A stretch of DNA of 64,000 bases from JASEGV01 sp947085405 (GTDB lineage Bacteria; Bacteroidota; Ignavibacteria; UBA10030; BY39): assembly GCA_947085405.1 (NCBI GenBank), contig CAMTWO010000009.1, forward strand, positions 1 through 64,000, read 5' to 3'. Shown here piece after piece: positions 27,023 to 35,517 of this stretch. A program made the position numbers and the translations under genes. The notes beneath the pieces were generated by a model. The model was not told the DNA's origin, searched no databases, and worked only from the letters and a program-made list of their open reading frames with translations. Position 1 is the first letter of the stretch, and every line of letters begins with the position of its first letter.

Positions 27023-28312
27023 ATGAATATGAAAAAAACGCTGATAATATTCTTTTGTTTTTTGTGCTTTACCGGTTCGCAGTATGGGCAGATTATCAAC
27101 GGAAGGTTTACAACCTCGTTCTACACTTTCGAAAAATTCGAAAGTCCGACGACCTCCGAATCGCATCTGCTTGCTTACCAAACGGCACAACTCGATATTA
27201 CAAAAAATAATATTTCTGTTTCTACATTATTTCAAGGTTCTAAAAATTTTCCGGATGTAGGAAATTTTTCAGCAGTCAGAATGTATAATTTATTTTTTAA
27301 ATGGAGGAACATTGCTGATGTCGCCGATCTCACATTAGGCAGGCATTCTGTATTTGCGGGTGTAGGAAATGGTCTGATAGATGGTGGAACCTTAAAATTA
27401 AAATTTTTTGATAAAGCCATTTCTTTAACCGGTTATGCAGGTGCCAATGTTAAGGAAAATCTCGAAACTTACGTAACAACCAACCGGAAAGATAACTATA
27501 TGGTTGGTGGACAGTTGGTAACTACCTTATTTTCCGATTTAAGAGTTGGTTTGAGTTACTACAATCGACATCGGGAGAGAGTATCGTATAAAACTCTGCG
27601 AGCCGATTCGTTAGGGCTGCCAACTTATCGAATAATTGAGCTTGATTCACCAGCGGAACAATTTACAAGTGCCGATGTGAATTACTTTCACAAATCACTC
27701 GGTAGAATTTACGGGCGTTTCGATTACGATTTGAATTTCGAAAAGAATTCGCGCATCCAATTCGGTGGACGAGCAAACCTGACCTCGACGATATCCTTGA
27801 CCGGCGACTATATTTATCGCGTGCCGCGGATTTCGTATAATTCAATTTTTCATGTATTCAACTACAGCAACACAACTGAAATTGAGGGTGGTTTAGAGTA
27901 TGCCTACCAGCCCACTCTCCGCATTTTTGGCAAGTTCGCCAATATTAAATATTCGGGGGATAATTCTCAAAGATATACATTCGGAATGAATGCGGAGTAT
28001 GGAAGCTTAGTCTATTCAGGTAATACCGGATACGCGGGTGAGTTGAGTGCTTTATCGGCTCAACTGTTTTATCCACTGTTCGATAGAGTTTTAATACCTA
28101 CAATTGCATTTTCACGTTCGAGTTATAAATTATCAAAACAAAGCGACAGGATGGAAAGCTTTACAGGTATCCTTGGAGCAACCGTAAAAACCTCACAAAG
28201 TTTTTCGTTCGATACACAAATTCAATGGTTGAATAATAAAATTTATAAGAACGATTTCAGATTGATGGTTAAATTTAATTATCTATTCAGTCATCAATTA
28301 AATATCCTATAA
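27023..28312 (+). CDS. Outer-membrane beta-barrel protein in the cytochrome cluster
   Basis: This 429-residue protein has a signal peptide (LIIFFCFLCFTGSQYGQ) and alternating polar/aromatic strands throughout, ending in FRLMVKFNYLFSHQLNIL as expected for a barrel. It has no haem motif. It lies between an 11-haem and a 14-haem cytochrome gene and 10 bp before the latter. By position it could be the porin of a porin-cytochrome conduit. I do not recognise a named family. Confidence 0.6.
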   Translation: MNMKKTLIIFFCFLCFTGSQYGQIINGRFTTSFYTFEKFESPTTSESHLLAYQTAQLDITKNNISVSTLFQGSKNFPDVGNFSAVRMYNLFFKWRNIADVADLTLGRHSVFAGVGNGLIDGGTLKLKFFDKAISLTGYAGANVKENLETYVTTNRKDNYMVGGQLVTTLFSDLRVGLSYYNRHRERVSYKTLRADSLGLPTYRIIELDSPAEQFTSADVNYFHKSLGRIYGRFDYDLNFEKNSRIQFGGRANLTSTISLTGDYIYRVPRISYNSIFHVFNYSNTTEIEGGLEYAYQPTLRIFGKFANIKYSGDNSQRYTFGMNAEYGSLVYSGNTGYAGELSALSAQLFYPLFDRVLIPTIAFSRSSYKLSKQSDRMESFTGILGATVKTSQSFSFDTQIQWLNNKIYKNDFRLMVKFNYLFSHQLNIL

Positions 28313-28322
28313 AGGTGACAAT

Positions 28323-29525
28323 ATGAAGAAACGACATTTTTTAATTCTAATTTCAATATTAATAATTGCAGCAGTAAGCATTGCTATGTTGAATATCAAA
28401 ATGGGACAGTCGGAAGAAGAGGACAGGTCATTAAAAGTTAAATTCTCACATAAATTTCATATTGAACAGGGAGTTGATTGTGCCGACTGCCACACCGACG
28501 CTGCAACGAGCAAGTTATCTTCTGATAAGCTTTTCGGGAACCACGCTTCTTGCCAAACTTGCCACGAGGAACAGGTAAATAACGATTGCAAATTCTGTCA
28601 TGTAAAACCAGAATTTTATGAAGCTTTCGAGAATCCAGAACGCGAAGTAATCTTCTCACACGAAAAACATTTAACTATGTCGGATGTAAAATGCACAACC
28701 TGCCATCAAAATTTGGAAAGTGTAGATATTGCTTCATCAAAGAACTTACCCGATATGGCAGCTTGCAATACGTGTCACGATAACTCGAAAGCGACAAATT
28801 TATGCGAAACCTGTCATACGAATTTTGATTCGCTCCTTCCAAACGACCACCGGGAAACCAATTTCAAAAAAGACCACAAAAATTTAGTCCGTGTGGGAAT
28901 GATGGATGTTAGCTGTGCAACTTGCCATGATGATGTATTTTGTCAGCAGTGCCACGATGGTGCAAGTTTAGTAAAAATCGGTGAGAAAGGTTTGATGATT
29001 AATCCGGCGCCACGACTCACTCGTCGTGATTCCCCGAAGATGCTTACAGTGCAAATGGCACACGACTTAAATTACAGATTTACGCACGGTATCGATGCGA
29101 AAGCAAAAACTAATGATTGCTATACTTGCCATCAACGCGAAACGTTTTGTTCAGAATGCCATCAAGCCGGCGGAAATATTACTCAAGGTAACTTCAAGCC
29201 GAAGTGGCACGGCGAAATCGGGTTTACTACTTTCGGAGTTGGTTCCGGCGGCGGTAAACATGCAGAAATTGCCCGTCGCGACATCGAAAGTTGTATGGCT
29301 TGCCACGATGCGAACGGCGCCGATGCAACTTGCGTAAAATGCCATTTTGATAACGATGGAGTTCGTGGAACAAATCCGAAAACTCATCAAACTGGTTATA
29401 TGAAAGATGAAAGAGGATTATGGCACGATACAAACGGGGCTACGTGTTACGTTTGTCATACAAGTCCTAACGCAAATAAAGATGGACTCAAAAACGGCGG
29501 ATTCTGTAATTACTGTCATATATAA
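28323..29525 (+). CDS. Periplasmic 14-haem cytochrome c
   Basis: The protein has 400 residues, one N-terminal signal/anchor helix (ILISILIIAAVSIAMLNI) and fourteen CxxCH motifs, from CADCH near residue 55 to the very last residues CNYCHI. That is about one haem per 27 residues. Extra histidines for bis-His ligation are frequent (FSHKFH, FSHEKHL). It directly follows the beta-barrel gene, as expected for the periplasmic partner of a conduit. Confidence 0.9.
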   Translation: MKKRHFLILISILIIAAVSIAMLNIKMGQSEEEDRSLKVKFSHKFHIEQGVDCADCHTDAATSKLSSDKLFGNHASCQTCHEEQVNNDCKFCHVKPEFYEAFENPEREVIFSHEKHLTMSDVKCTTCHQNLESVDIASSKNLPDMAACNTCHDNSKATNLCETCHTNFDSLLPNDHRETNFKKDHKNLVRVGMMDVSCATCHDDVFCQQCHDGASLVKIGEKGLMINPAPRLTRRDSPKMLTVQMAHDLNYRFTHGIDAKAKTNDCYTCHQRETFCSECHQAGGNITQGNFKPKWHGEIGFTTFGVGSGGGKHAEIARRDIESCMACHDANGADATCVKCHFDNDGVRGTNPKTHQTGYMKDERGLWHDTNGATCYVCHTSPNANKDGLKNGGFCNYCHI

Positions 29526-29537
29526 GGAAGAAAACTT

Positions 29538-30770
29538 ATGAGAACGAAAAATATTTTTCTGATTTTTGTAATATTTGTTTTATTTGGCGGTTGTTCCAAA
29601 CTGCAAAAAGAACTCCCCGAACCAACTGCACCAACAGTTATACATGCAAAAGGTTGGGAGATAGTTACCTCTGAAAATTTTCACGGAAAATATTTACATA
29701 AAAAAGAATGGGAACTTACTGATTGTATTTCATGCCACGGAAGTGATTTCAGTGGAGGAACGAGCAAAGTTTCCTGCTACACTTGCCATAGTTCTTATCC
29801 GCATCGAGCCGGATTTTTACAAAAGAACAGTCCCTATTACCACGGCTTATATTTGAAGAGTGAATCGTGGGTTACTACCTCATGTCAGGGATGTCACGGT
29901 ACTGATTTAAGCGGTGGTAATAACGGTGTGAAATGTGCAACGTGCCACGATTCTTTCCCCCATAAGTCAGGATGGAAAGTTGCAGCACAAACAACATTTC
30001 ACGGAAAATATTTAAAAGAAGAACAATGGGATATGAAACTTTGTATCGGCTGCCATGGAAGCGGTTACGATGGTGGAAGTGTAACTAACGAGAGTTGTAT
30101 GACTTCCCAATGCCATGTTGATGCGGGCGGAAGAAAGAAATCGCCAGAAGCTTGCAACACTTGTCACGGTTCGTTTTCGGCAAAAGCTGATAGCATTTTC
30201 GCATGGGCGCCTCCACGAAGTGTTGATGGTGAAACTGCGACTACATTCAAAGGTGTAGGAGCGCATCAAAAACATTTAGCAACTGGGACATTTGGAAAAG
30301 CGGTTAAATGTTCAGAATGCCACTCCGTTCCGAATCAAACATTCGTGAATGGACATTTAGATACTAATCTCCCGGCAGAAGTTGTTATGAATGATACTTT
30401 AGCACGTCTAATTACTGCAAATGGTTTGTTGGTTCCGAATCCCACATATCAAACAACAAATGCTACTTGCAGCAATACATATTGCCACGGTAATTGGCGA
30501 TTGCGTCGCGCGACTTCAACAGCACAGTTCGGTTATGCCGATTCAGTTATGGTCGGAGCGAACAGGTCGGTTGTTTGGACGGGTGGAACAAGCGAAGCAG
30601 CTTGTGGAACTTGCCACGCAAATCCACCAACAGGACACATTGCCGCCACACTTTCTACATGCGGAAACTGCCATACCGGAATTGTGAACAGCTCAGGTGA
30701 AATAATCGACAAAGCCAAGCATATCAACGGTAAGATTATGCTCTTTGGAACTGAAAAAAATATGAATTAA
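29538..30770 (+). CDS. 11-haem cytochrome c lipoprotein
   Basis: The lipobox FGGC marks this 410-residue protein as a lipoprotein. There are nine CxxCH motifs and two CX4CH motifs (CMTSQCH and CSNTYCH). Three tandem modules share an FHGKYLxxExW ... CxxCHGxDxSGG ... CxxCHxxFPH layout. The CX4CH type is known from outer-surface Geobacter-type cytochromes. It follows the 14-haem gene by 12 bp and is a candidate cell-surface electron outlet. Confidence 0.88.
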   Translation: MRTKNIFLIFVIFVLFGGCSKLQKELPEPTAPTVIHAKGWEIVTSENFHGKYLHKKEWELTDCISCHGSDFSGGTSKVSCYTCHSSYPHRAGFLQKNSPYYHGLYLKSESWVTTSCQGCHGTDLSGGNNGVKCATCHDSFPHKSGWKVAAQTTFHGKYLKEEQWDMKLCIGCHGSGYDGGSVTNESCMTSQCHVDAGGRKKSPEACNTCHGSFSAKADSIFAWAPPRSVDGETATTFKGVGAHQKHLATGTFGKAVKCSECHSVPNQTFVNGHLDTNLPAEVVMNDTLARLITANGLLVPNPTYQTTNATCSNTYCHGNWRLRRATSTAQFGYADSVMVGANRSVVWTGGTSEAACGTCHANPPTGHIAATLSTCGNCHTGIVNSSGEIIDKAKHINGKIMLFGTEKNMN

Positions 30771-30799
30771 TAGATAAGTAAAAATAAAATAGGAATTAG

Positions 30800-31648
30800 A
30801 TGTACAAAATAATTGGAAAGCAAAAGCTTTCGGATACAATAACAAAATTAGAAATCGAATCGCCCCTCGTTGCAAAAAAGCGAAAAGCGGGAAACTTTGT
30901 GATGATTCGCGTAGTGGAAGGTGGTGAGCGTATTCCAATAACAATAGCTGATTCTGATATTGAAAAAGGAACAGTTACAATAATCGTTCAGGCAATCGGT
31001 AAAACAACAAAGATGTTGTGTTCGCTGAACGAAGGAGATTTTGTTTTGGATTTTGTTGGTCCACTCGGCGAGCCAACTCCAATTCATAATTTCGGAACGG
31101 TCGTTTGTATCGGCGGCGGAGTTGGAACTGCTGAAGTCTATCCAATAGCAAAAGCTTTACGCGATGCGGGTAACGAAGTGATTGGAATTATTGGCGCCCG
31201 CAGTAAAGATTTGATTATACTCGAAAAAGAAATGGGTGAAGTCTGTAACAAACTTTATATAACAACCGACGACGGTAGTTATTCTCGTAAAGGTTTCGTA
31301 TCAGATCAACTCCTTGAACTCATAAATAACGGAACAAAGATTGATGGTGTTTATGCAATCGGTCCAATCCCGATGATGAAAGTGTGTGCGAATGTTACAA
31401 AACCATTTGGCATAAAAACTTATGTAAGTTTGAATCCAATTATGGTTGACGGCACAGGAATGTGCGGCGGATGCCGTGTAACTGTCGGCGGTAAAATGAA
31501 GTTTGCCTGCGTTGACGGTCCTGAATTCGACGCACACGAGGTTGATTTCGAAGAATTAATTATGCGAAATCGCACTTATGCTGCTCTAGAAAAAATATCA
31601 GACCAAATGTATGAAGAACATGTATGTAGATTGGAGGGTGTGAACTAA
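30800..31648 (+). CDS. nfnA: NfnA-type FAD/NAD-binding subunit (ferredoxin:NADP oxidoreductase small subunit)
   Basis: The 282-residue protein has an FAD-binding barrel (GNFVMIRVVEGGERIPITIAD), an NAD-binding domain (TVVCIGGGVGTAEVYPIAKAL) and a C-terminal [2Fe-2S] site (GMCGGCRVTVGGKMKFACVDGPEFDAHEVDF). This is the family of NfnA/SudB and dihydroorotate dehydrogenase electron-transfer subunits. The stop codon overlaps the start of the next gene (TAATG), so the two are translationally coupled. Confidence 0.87.
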   Translation: MYKIIGKQKLSDTITKLEIESPLVAKKRKAGNFVMIRVVEGGERIPITIADSDIEKGTVTIIVQAIGKTTKMLCSLNEGDFVLDFVGPLGEPTPIHNFGTVVCIGGGVGTAEVYPIAKALRDAGNEVIGIIGARSKDLIILEKEMGEVCNKLYITTDDGSYSRKGFVSDQLLELINNGTKIDGVYAIGPIPMMKVCANVTKPFGIKTYVSLNPIMVDGTGMCGGCRVTVGGKMKFACVDGPEFDAHEVDFEELIMRNRTYAALEKISDQMYEEHVCRLEGVN

Positions 31649-33102
31649 TGCCAAATACGCTGAAACCATCCGAGAGAATGAAAATACCACGTCAGCATTC
31701 AATCGAACAAAATGCTGAAGATAGGAATAAAAATTTCAATGAAGTCTCATTCGGACTGAATGAAGAATTGGCACTGCTCGAAGCAAAGCGATGCCTTGAT
31801 TGTAAAAACCCCGTTTGTATCGATGGCTGTCCCGTGCGAATTGATATACCCGGATTTATAAACCTAATAATTGAGAAAGATTACGCCGGAGCGGCTGATA
31901 AAATTCGTGAGGCAAATTATTTACCTGCAATCTGCGGCAGAGTTTGTCCCCAAGAAGATCAATGCGAAATTGTATGCATATTAGGTAAGAAGCATGAACC
32001 GGTAGCAATCGGTAAACTTGAGCGCTTCGTAGCTGATTATGAAATGGCTAACAAATTATTTAAATCACCTGTAGTTACTAATAATATCGATAAAAAAGTA
32101 GCTATAGTCGGTTCAGGACCTGCGGGTTTAACTTGTGCCGCTGAGTTGGTAAAGTTAGGTTACAAAGTAACTATTTTTGAAGCTCTACACGCAACGGGTG
32201 GAGTATTACGTTATGGAATTCCGGAATTTCGTTTGCCGAAAGAGATTTTAGACATCGAAGTAAACAGAGTGAGAGAACTCGGTGCCGAAATTATAACGAA
32301 CTTTGTTGTTGGCAGGACAGCTACGTTGGACGAGTTGATTGATGAGATGGGTTATGAAGCTGTATTTTTAGGAACTGGTGCGGGAACTCCAAACTTTATG
32401 GAAATCCCAGGTGAACATCTCAGCGGTGTTTTATCAGCAAACGAATTTTTGACCCGCGTAAATTTTATGAAGGCTTATACTTTTCCTGAAGCCGATACAC
32501 CGATTAAAATTGGGAAACAGATTGCAGTAATCGGCGGCGGTAATACAGCGATGGATGCTGTCCGCACGGCAAAACGTTTAGGAGCCGAGAAAGCATATTT
32601 AATTTACAGGCGTTCACGCAAGGAAATGCCCGCCCGGATAGAAGAAGTTCATCACGCCGAAGAAGAAGGTATAGAATTTATGATGCTCACTAATCCATTA
32701 CGAATTATCGGAGACGAGTTTAATTGGGTAAAAGCGATCGAGTGCCAAAAAATGGAACTTGGCGAACCTGATGATTCGGGCAGAAGAAAACCGATACCAA
32801 TTAAAGGTTCGGAATATATAATCGAAGTTCAGAATGTGATTGAAGCTATCGGACAGAAACCAAATCCGATTATTCAGGCGACAACACCCGGCTTAGGTAT
32901 AAGTAAGCGAGGAACCGTAGTTGTGGATAATAAGACGATGGTAACGAGTCGCCCGAATGTATTTGCAGGAGGTGATTTGATACACGGAGGCGCTACTGTT
33001 ATACTCGCAATGCACGACGGGAAAGTGGCTGCCGCTTCGATACACGAATATCTGCAGAAAGTGGAAAAAGAGAAAGAAGAAAAAGTAGTTGAAGTTAAGT
33101 AG
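31648..33102 (+). CDS. nfnB: NfnB-type subunit (GltD-like NADPH oxidoreductase)
   Basis: The 484-residue protein has two N-terminal cysteine groups for [4Fe-4S] clusters (CLDCKNPVCIDGCPV; CGRVCPQEDQCEIVC) and two dinucleotide-binding folds (VAIVGSGPAGLTCAAEL for FAD; IAVIGGGNTAMDAVRTAKRLG for NADPH). With NfnA it can form an electron-bifurcating transhydrogenase linking NADH, ferredoxin and NADPH; a glutamate-synthase-like role is the alternative. Position next to the cytochromes suggests supply of reductant to the cluster, which is inference. Confidence 0.85.
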   Translation: MPNTLKPSERMKIPRQHSIEQNAEDRNKNFNEVSFGLNEELALLEAKRCLDCKNPVCIDGCPVRIDIPGFINLIIEKDYAGAADKIREANYLPAICGRVCPQEDQCEIVCILGKKHEPVAIGKLERFVADYEMANKLFKSPVVTNNIDKKVAIVGSGPAGLTCAAELVKLGYKVTIFEALHATGGVLRYGIPEFRLPKEILDIEVNRVRELGAEIITNFVVGRTATLDELIDEMGYEAVFLGTGAGTPNFMEIPGEHLSGVLSANEFLTRVNFMKAYTFPEADTPIKIGKQIAVIGGGNTAMDAVRTAKRLGAEKAYLIYRRSRKEMPARIEEVHHAEEEGIEFMMLTNPLRIIGDEFNWVKAIECQKMELGEPDDSGRRKPIPIKGSEYIIEVQNVIEAIGQKPNPIIQATTPGLGISKRGTVVVDNKTMVTSRPNVFAGGDLIHGGATVILAMHDGKVAAASIHEYLQKVEKEKEEKVVEVK

Positions 33103-33127
33103 ATATAAAACTCTGAAACAACTATAG

Positions 33128-33152
33128 TAGGTCGGAATTAAATTCCGACTTA
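33128..33152. repeat. Perfect palindrome between nfnB and the riboswitch
   Basis: GTCGGAATT-A-AATTCCGAC (33131-33149) is extended by AGTA/TACT arms. It has no T tract and looks like a dispersed palindromic repeat; it may still help end the nfn transcript. Confidence 0.5.
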
Positions 33153-33224
33153 CTCCATCAGATGAGATTGGAGAGGTATTTGTTTTTATTTCTCATTTGT
33201 TTATATTATCGCCAGCAATTTTGT

Positions 33225-33405
33225 GTTCTTTTAATAAACGATTATGACTAAGGGAATTCCGTTTAAGTCGGAAGCTGCCCCGCAACTGTGAATAGTATTC
33301 ACTGAAGTTTACCACTGTGGCGTCCCGATAAGGATCGGGACGCTATGGGAAGGTAACTTCAATACTCTTATGACTATGAGCCAGGAGACCTGTCAGAATC
33401 ACAAA
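33225..33405 (+). promoter_or_regulatory. Cobalamin (B12) riboswitch
   Basis: The conserved parts appear in order: AAGGGAA, a small hairpin ATTCCG...CGGAA, the core GCTGCCCCGCAACTGTGA, CCACTG, GGGAAGGT, and GAGCCAGGAGACCTG. It sits 5' of a BtuB-like receptor and 50 bases before a terminator, so it probably works by transcription termination when B12 is bound. The arm after CCACTG is extended by an inserted palindrome (CGTCCCGAT...ATCGGGACG, 33321-33342). Confidence 0.93.
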
Positions 33406-33455
33406 AACTTTAAACCTTCGTGGGAAAGGTGCGGACATCATTAGATTTTATGATA

Positions 33456-33500
33456 CCCCAACTTTCTATCCGCCTTTGGCGGAGAAGGTTGGGGTTTTTT
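33456..33500 (+). terminator. Riboswitch-linked terminator carrying a CCGCC palindrome as its apex
   Basis: CCCCAAC (33456-33462) pairs with GTTGGGG (33488-33494), followed by T6. The upper part of the stem is the dispersed palindrome TCCGCC-TTT-GGCGGA (33469-33483 region). It lies between the riboswitch and the receptor gene and is the likely switch point. Confidence 0.85.
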
Positions 33501-33537
33501 ATTTCCATAAATCTAAACTATTAACGAAAGGATTAAT

Positions 33538-35475
33538 ATGTTCAGAATAATTTTTCTTACAACCATTTTCATTCTAAATCAATCTTTTGCTGCTGGACAA
33601 TCGGCATCAGATTCATCAAAAATATTTTATCTGCAACCTTATACTATCACCGCCACAAGGTTTGCTATTCCTATCAACGAGAGTTCTTCATCTATCGAGC
33701 TGATAACGAGAGAACAAATATCACGCAGCAATGCCTCTACTTTAGCCGATGTTTTACAAAATGCAAGCAGTATTTTTATTAAAGATTATGGAACTGCAGG
33801 AGGATTGAAAACGCTTTCAATCAGAGGGACGGCTGCAGAACATAACCTGATACTCATTAATGGCAGTAAAATAAATAATTTTCAAAACGGATTAGTCGAT
33901 TTATCGCTAATGCCTGTAGAAAATATCGAGAAGGTCGAGGTAGTTCATGGTGGTAATTCTGCATTATACGGCTCCGATGCAATCGGTGGCGTTGTAAATA
34001 TTTTAACCACTAAATCTTCAGATGATAGAAAAATTAATTTAAGCGGCACTAAAGGTTCATTCAATTATAATAAATATCAGGTTGGTTATTCTGATCGATT
34101 ACCCGGACAAATCGGATTAGCTATAAATTATGTGAACGAGTACGGAGACGATAATTATAAATACCGTGTTATTGATTCTAATCCAGACAGGGTCGGGACG
34201 AAAAACAGAGAAAATGCTAAATTCAAAAGGCAAAATATTTATGTATCAACAGATTACGTTTACGATAAAACAAATTTGCTACTAGCATCTTCGTACACAA
34301 ATTCAAGTAAAGGGATACCGGGTAGTTTAGCATTCCCAAGTCTCAAAGCGAACCAAGCAGACAAAGCGATTTCTGGTCAATTTATAATCAACAATTCTTC
34401 ATTAAACAATATCAATATTAAATTATCCTCGAATGTTTATTTTTCTCATCAAAAATATACTGATGCAGATTGGCTGATTAATTCGTTTTCAAAAAATCTT
34501 CATTATAATATTAATCCTCAGTTTGATTACACACTTAATCAAAATATATTTATAGCATCCGGTGGGGAATATGCAGAGGGAAAATTGGAAGGAGTTGATT
34601 ATATCTCAAAGATTAAAAGAGAGCAAAAGTCTATTTATCTTACCTCAAATATTAATTACGAGCTTGAAAGCGATTACTTTAAAAAAATAAATTTGTATCC
34701 AACGCTTAGGTATGACAAGTATTCCGGTTTCGATGGAGAGCTAATTCCGAAAATTGGGTTTAACTCTACTTTGCATGAAGATATTTATTTCAGGACGAGT
34801 TACGGAATTAATTATCGAATTCCAACATTGAACGATTTGTATTATATCGACGGCTGGGGAAATATGGGGAATAATAAATTAAAGCCCGAATACTCAAAAG
34901 CATTTGATATAGGTATAAATAAGAGCTTCAATATTTATGGCAGATTAATTATTGATGGTTCGTATTTTAAAATTGATACACGCGATAAAATTATTTGGAT
35001 GCCTACACCGCTGTGGACTTATGCACCCGAGAATATAGGAAAAGTTTCAACTAATGGATATTCACTGAAGTTAAATTGGATACTGAATAAGTATATACAA
35101 TTGGAGGGAAATTACACTAATACCGATTCAAGAAAACGTAACGCTGATGGCGTCAACGACCCAACGTTTGATAAGCAGATTGTTTATACACCAAAATCGA
35201 TTACAAAGTTGGGCTTATATTTGAATTATGAATTCGTTTCATTCAATTTATATCAGCAGTTTGTTGGCAAACGGTTTGCAGATGAAGCAAATACTAAATC
35301 GTTATCTCCGTATAGCGTTATAAGTGGAAATCTATCGTTGAATTACAAAACAAACTATGGTAAATATTCGGCTAAATTCGAAATGAATAATATGTTGGAA
35401 AAAGTTTATCAGGTAATAGCAGATTATCCGATGCCGTTGAGGAATTACAAGTTTACATTAGGAATGGAATACTAA
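33538..35475 (+). CDS. btuB: BtuB-like TonB-dependent receptor
   Basis: The 645-residue protein has a signal peptide ending near AAGQ. The plug domain includes ITATRFAIPINESSSSIELI, LSIRGTAAEHNLILINGSKIN and VEVVHGGNSALYGSDAIGGVVNILT, and a beta-barrel ends with an aromatic strand (YKFTLGMEY). Assignment to cobalamin uptake rests mainly on the upstream B12 riboswitch. No BtuCDF genes are in the window. Confidence 0.88.
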   Translation: MFRIIFLTTIFILNQSFAAGQSASDSSKIFYLQPYTITATRFAIPINESSSSIELITREQISRSNASTLADVLQNASSIFIKDYGTAGGLKTLSIRGTAAEHNLILINGSKINNFQNGLVDLSLMPVENIEKVEVVHGGNSALYGSDAIGGVVNILTTKSSDDRKINLSGTKGSFNYNKYQVGYSDRLPGQIGLAINYVNEYGDDNYKYRVIDSNPDRVGTKNRENAKFKRQNIYVSTDYVYDKTNLLLASSYTNSSKGIPGSLAFPSLKANQADKAISGQFIINNSSLNNINIKLSSNVYFSHQKYTDADWLINSFSKNLHYNINPQFDYTLNQNIFIASGGEYAEGKLEGVDYISKIKREQKSIYLTSNINYELESDYFKKINLYPTLRYDKYSGFDGELIPKIGFNSTLHEDIYFRTSYGINYRIPTLNDLYYIDGWGNMGNNKLKPEYSKAFDIGINKSFNIYGRLIIDGSYFKIDTRDKIIWMPTPLWTYAPENIGKVSTNGYSLKLNWILNKYIQLEGNYTNTDSRKRNADGVNDPTFDKQIVYTPKSITKLGLYLNYEFVSFNLYQQFVGKRFADEANTKSLSPYSVISGNLSLNYKTNYGKYSAKFEMNNMLEKVYQVIADYPMPLRNYKFTLGMEY

Positions 35476-35477
35476 TA

Positions 35478-35512
35478 AAAAAAAGCCCAATCTTCAAACG
35501 AGGATTGGGCTT
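35478..35512 (-). terminator. Terminator for the minus-strand response regulator gene
   Basis: GATTGGGCTT and AAGCCCAATC (35503-35512 and 35483-35492 on +) form a 10-bp stem. On the minus strand it is followed by a run of eight T. The convergent btuB transcript meets the same hairpin but without a U tract. Confidence 0.75.
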
Positions 35513-35517
35513 GAAAA

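Noticed and set aside
14393..33102. Hydrogenase or nitrite reductase operon because of HybA/HybB/NrfD-like genes
   Set aside because: No hydrogenase large or small subunit, NrfA catalytic motif or molybdopterin subunit is present among the genes.
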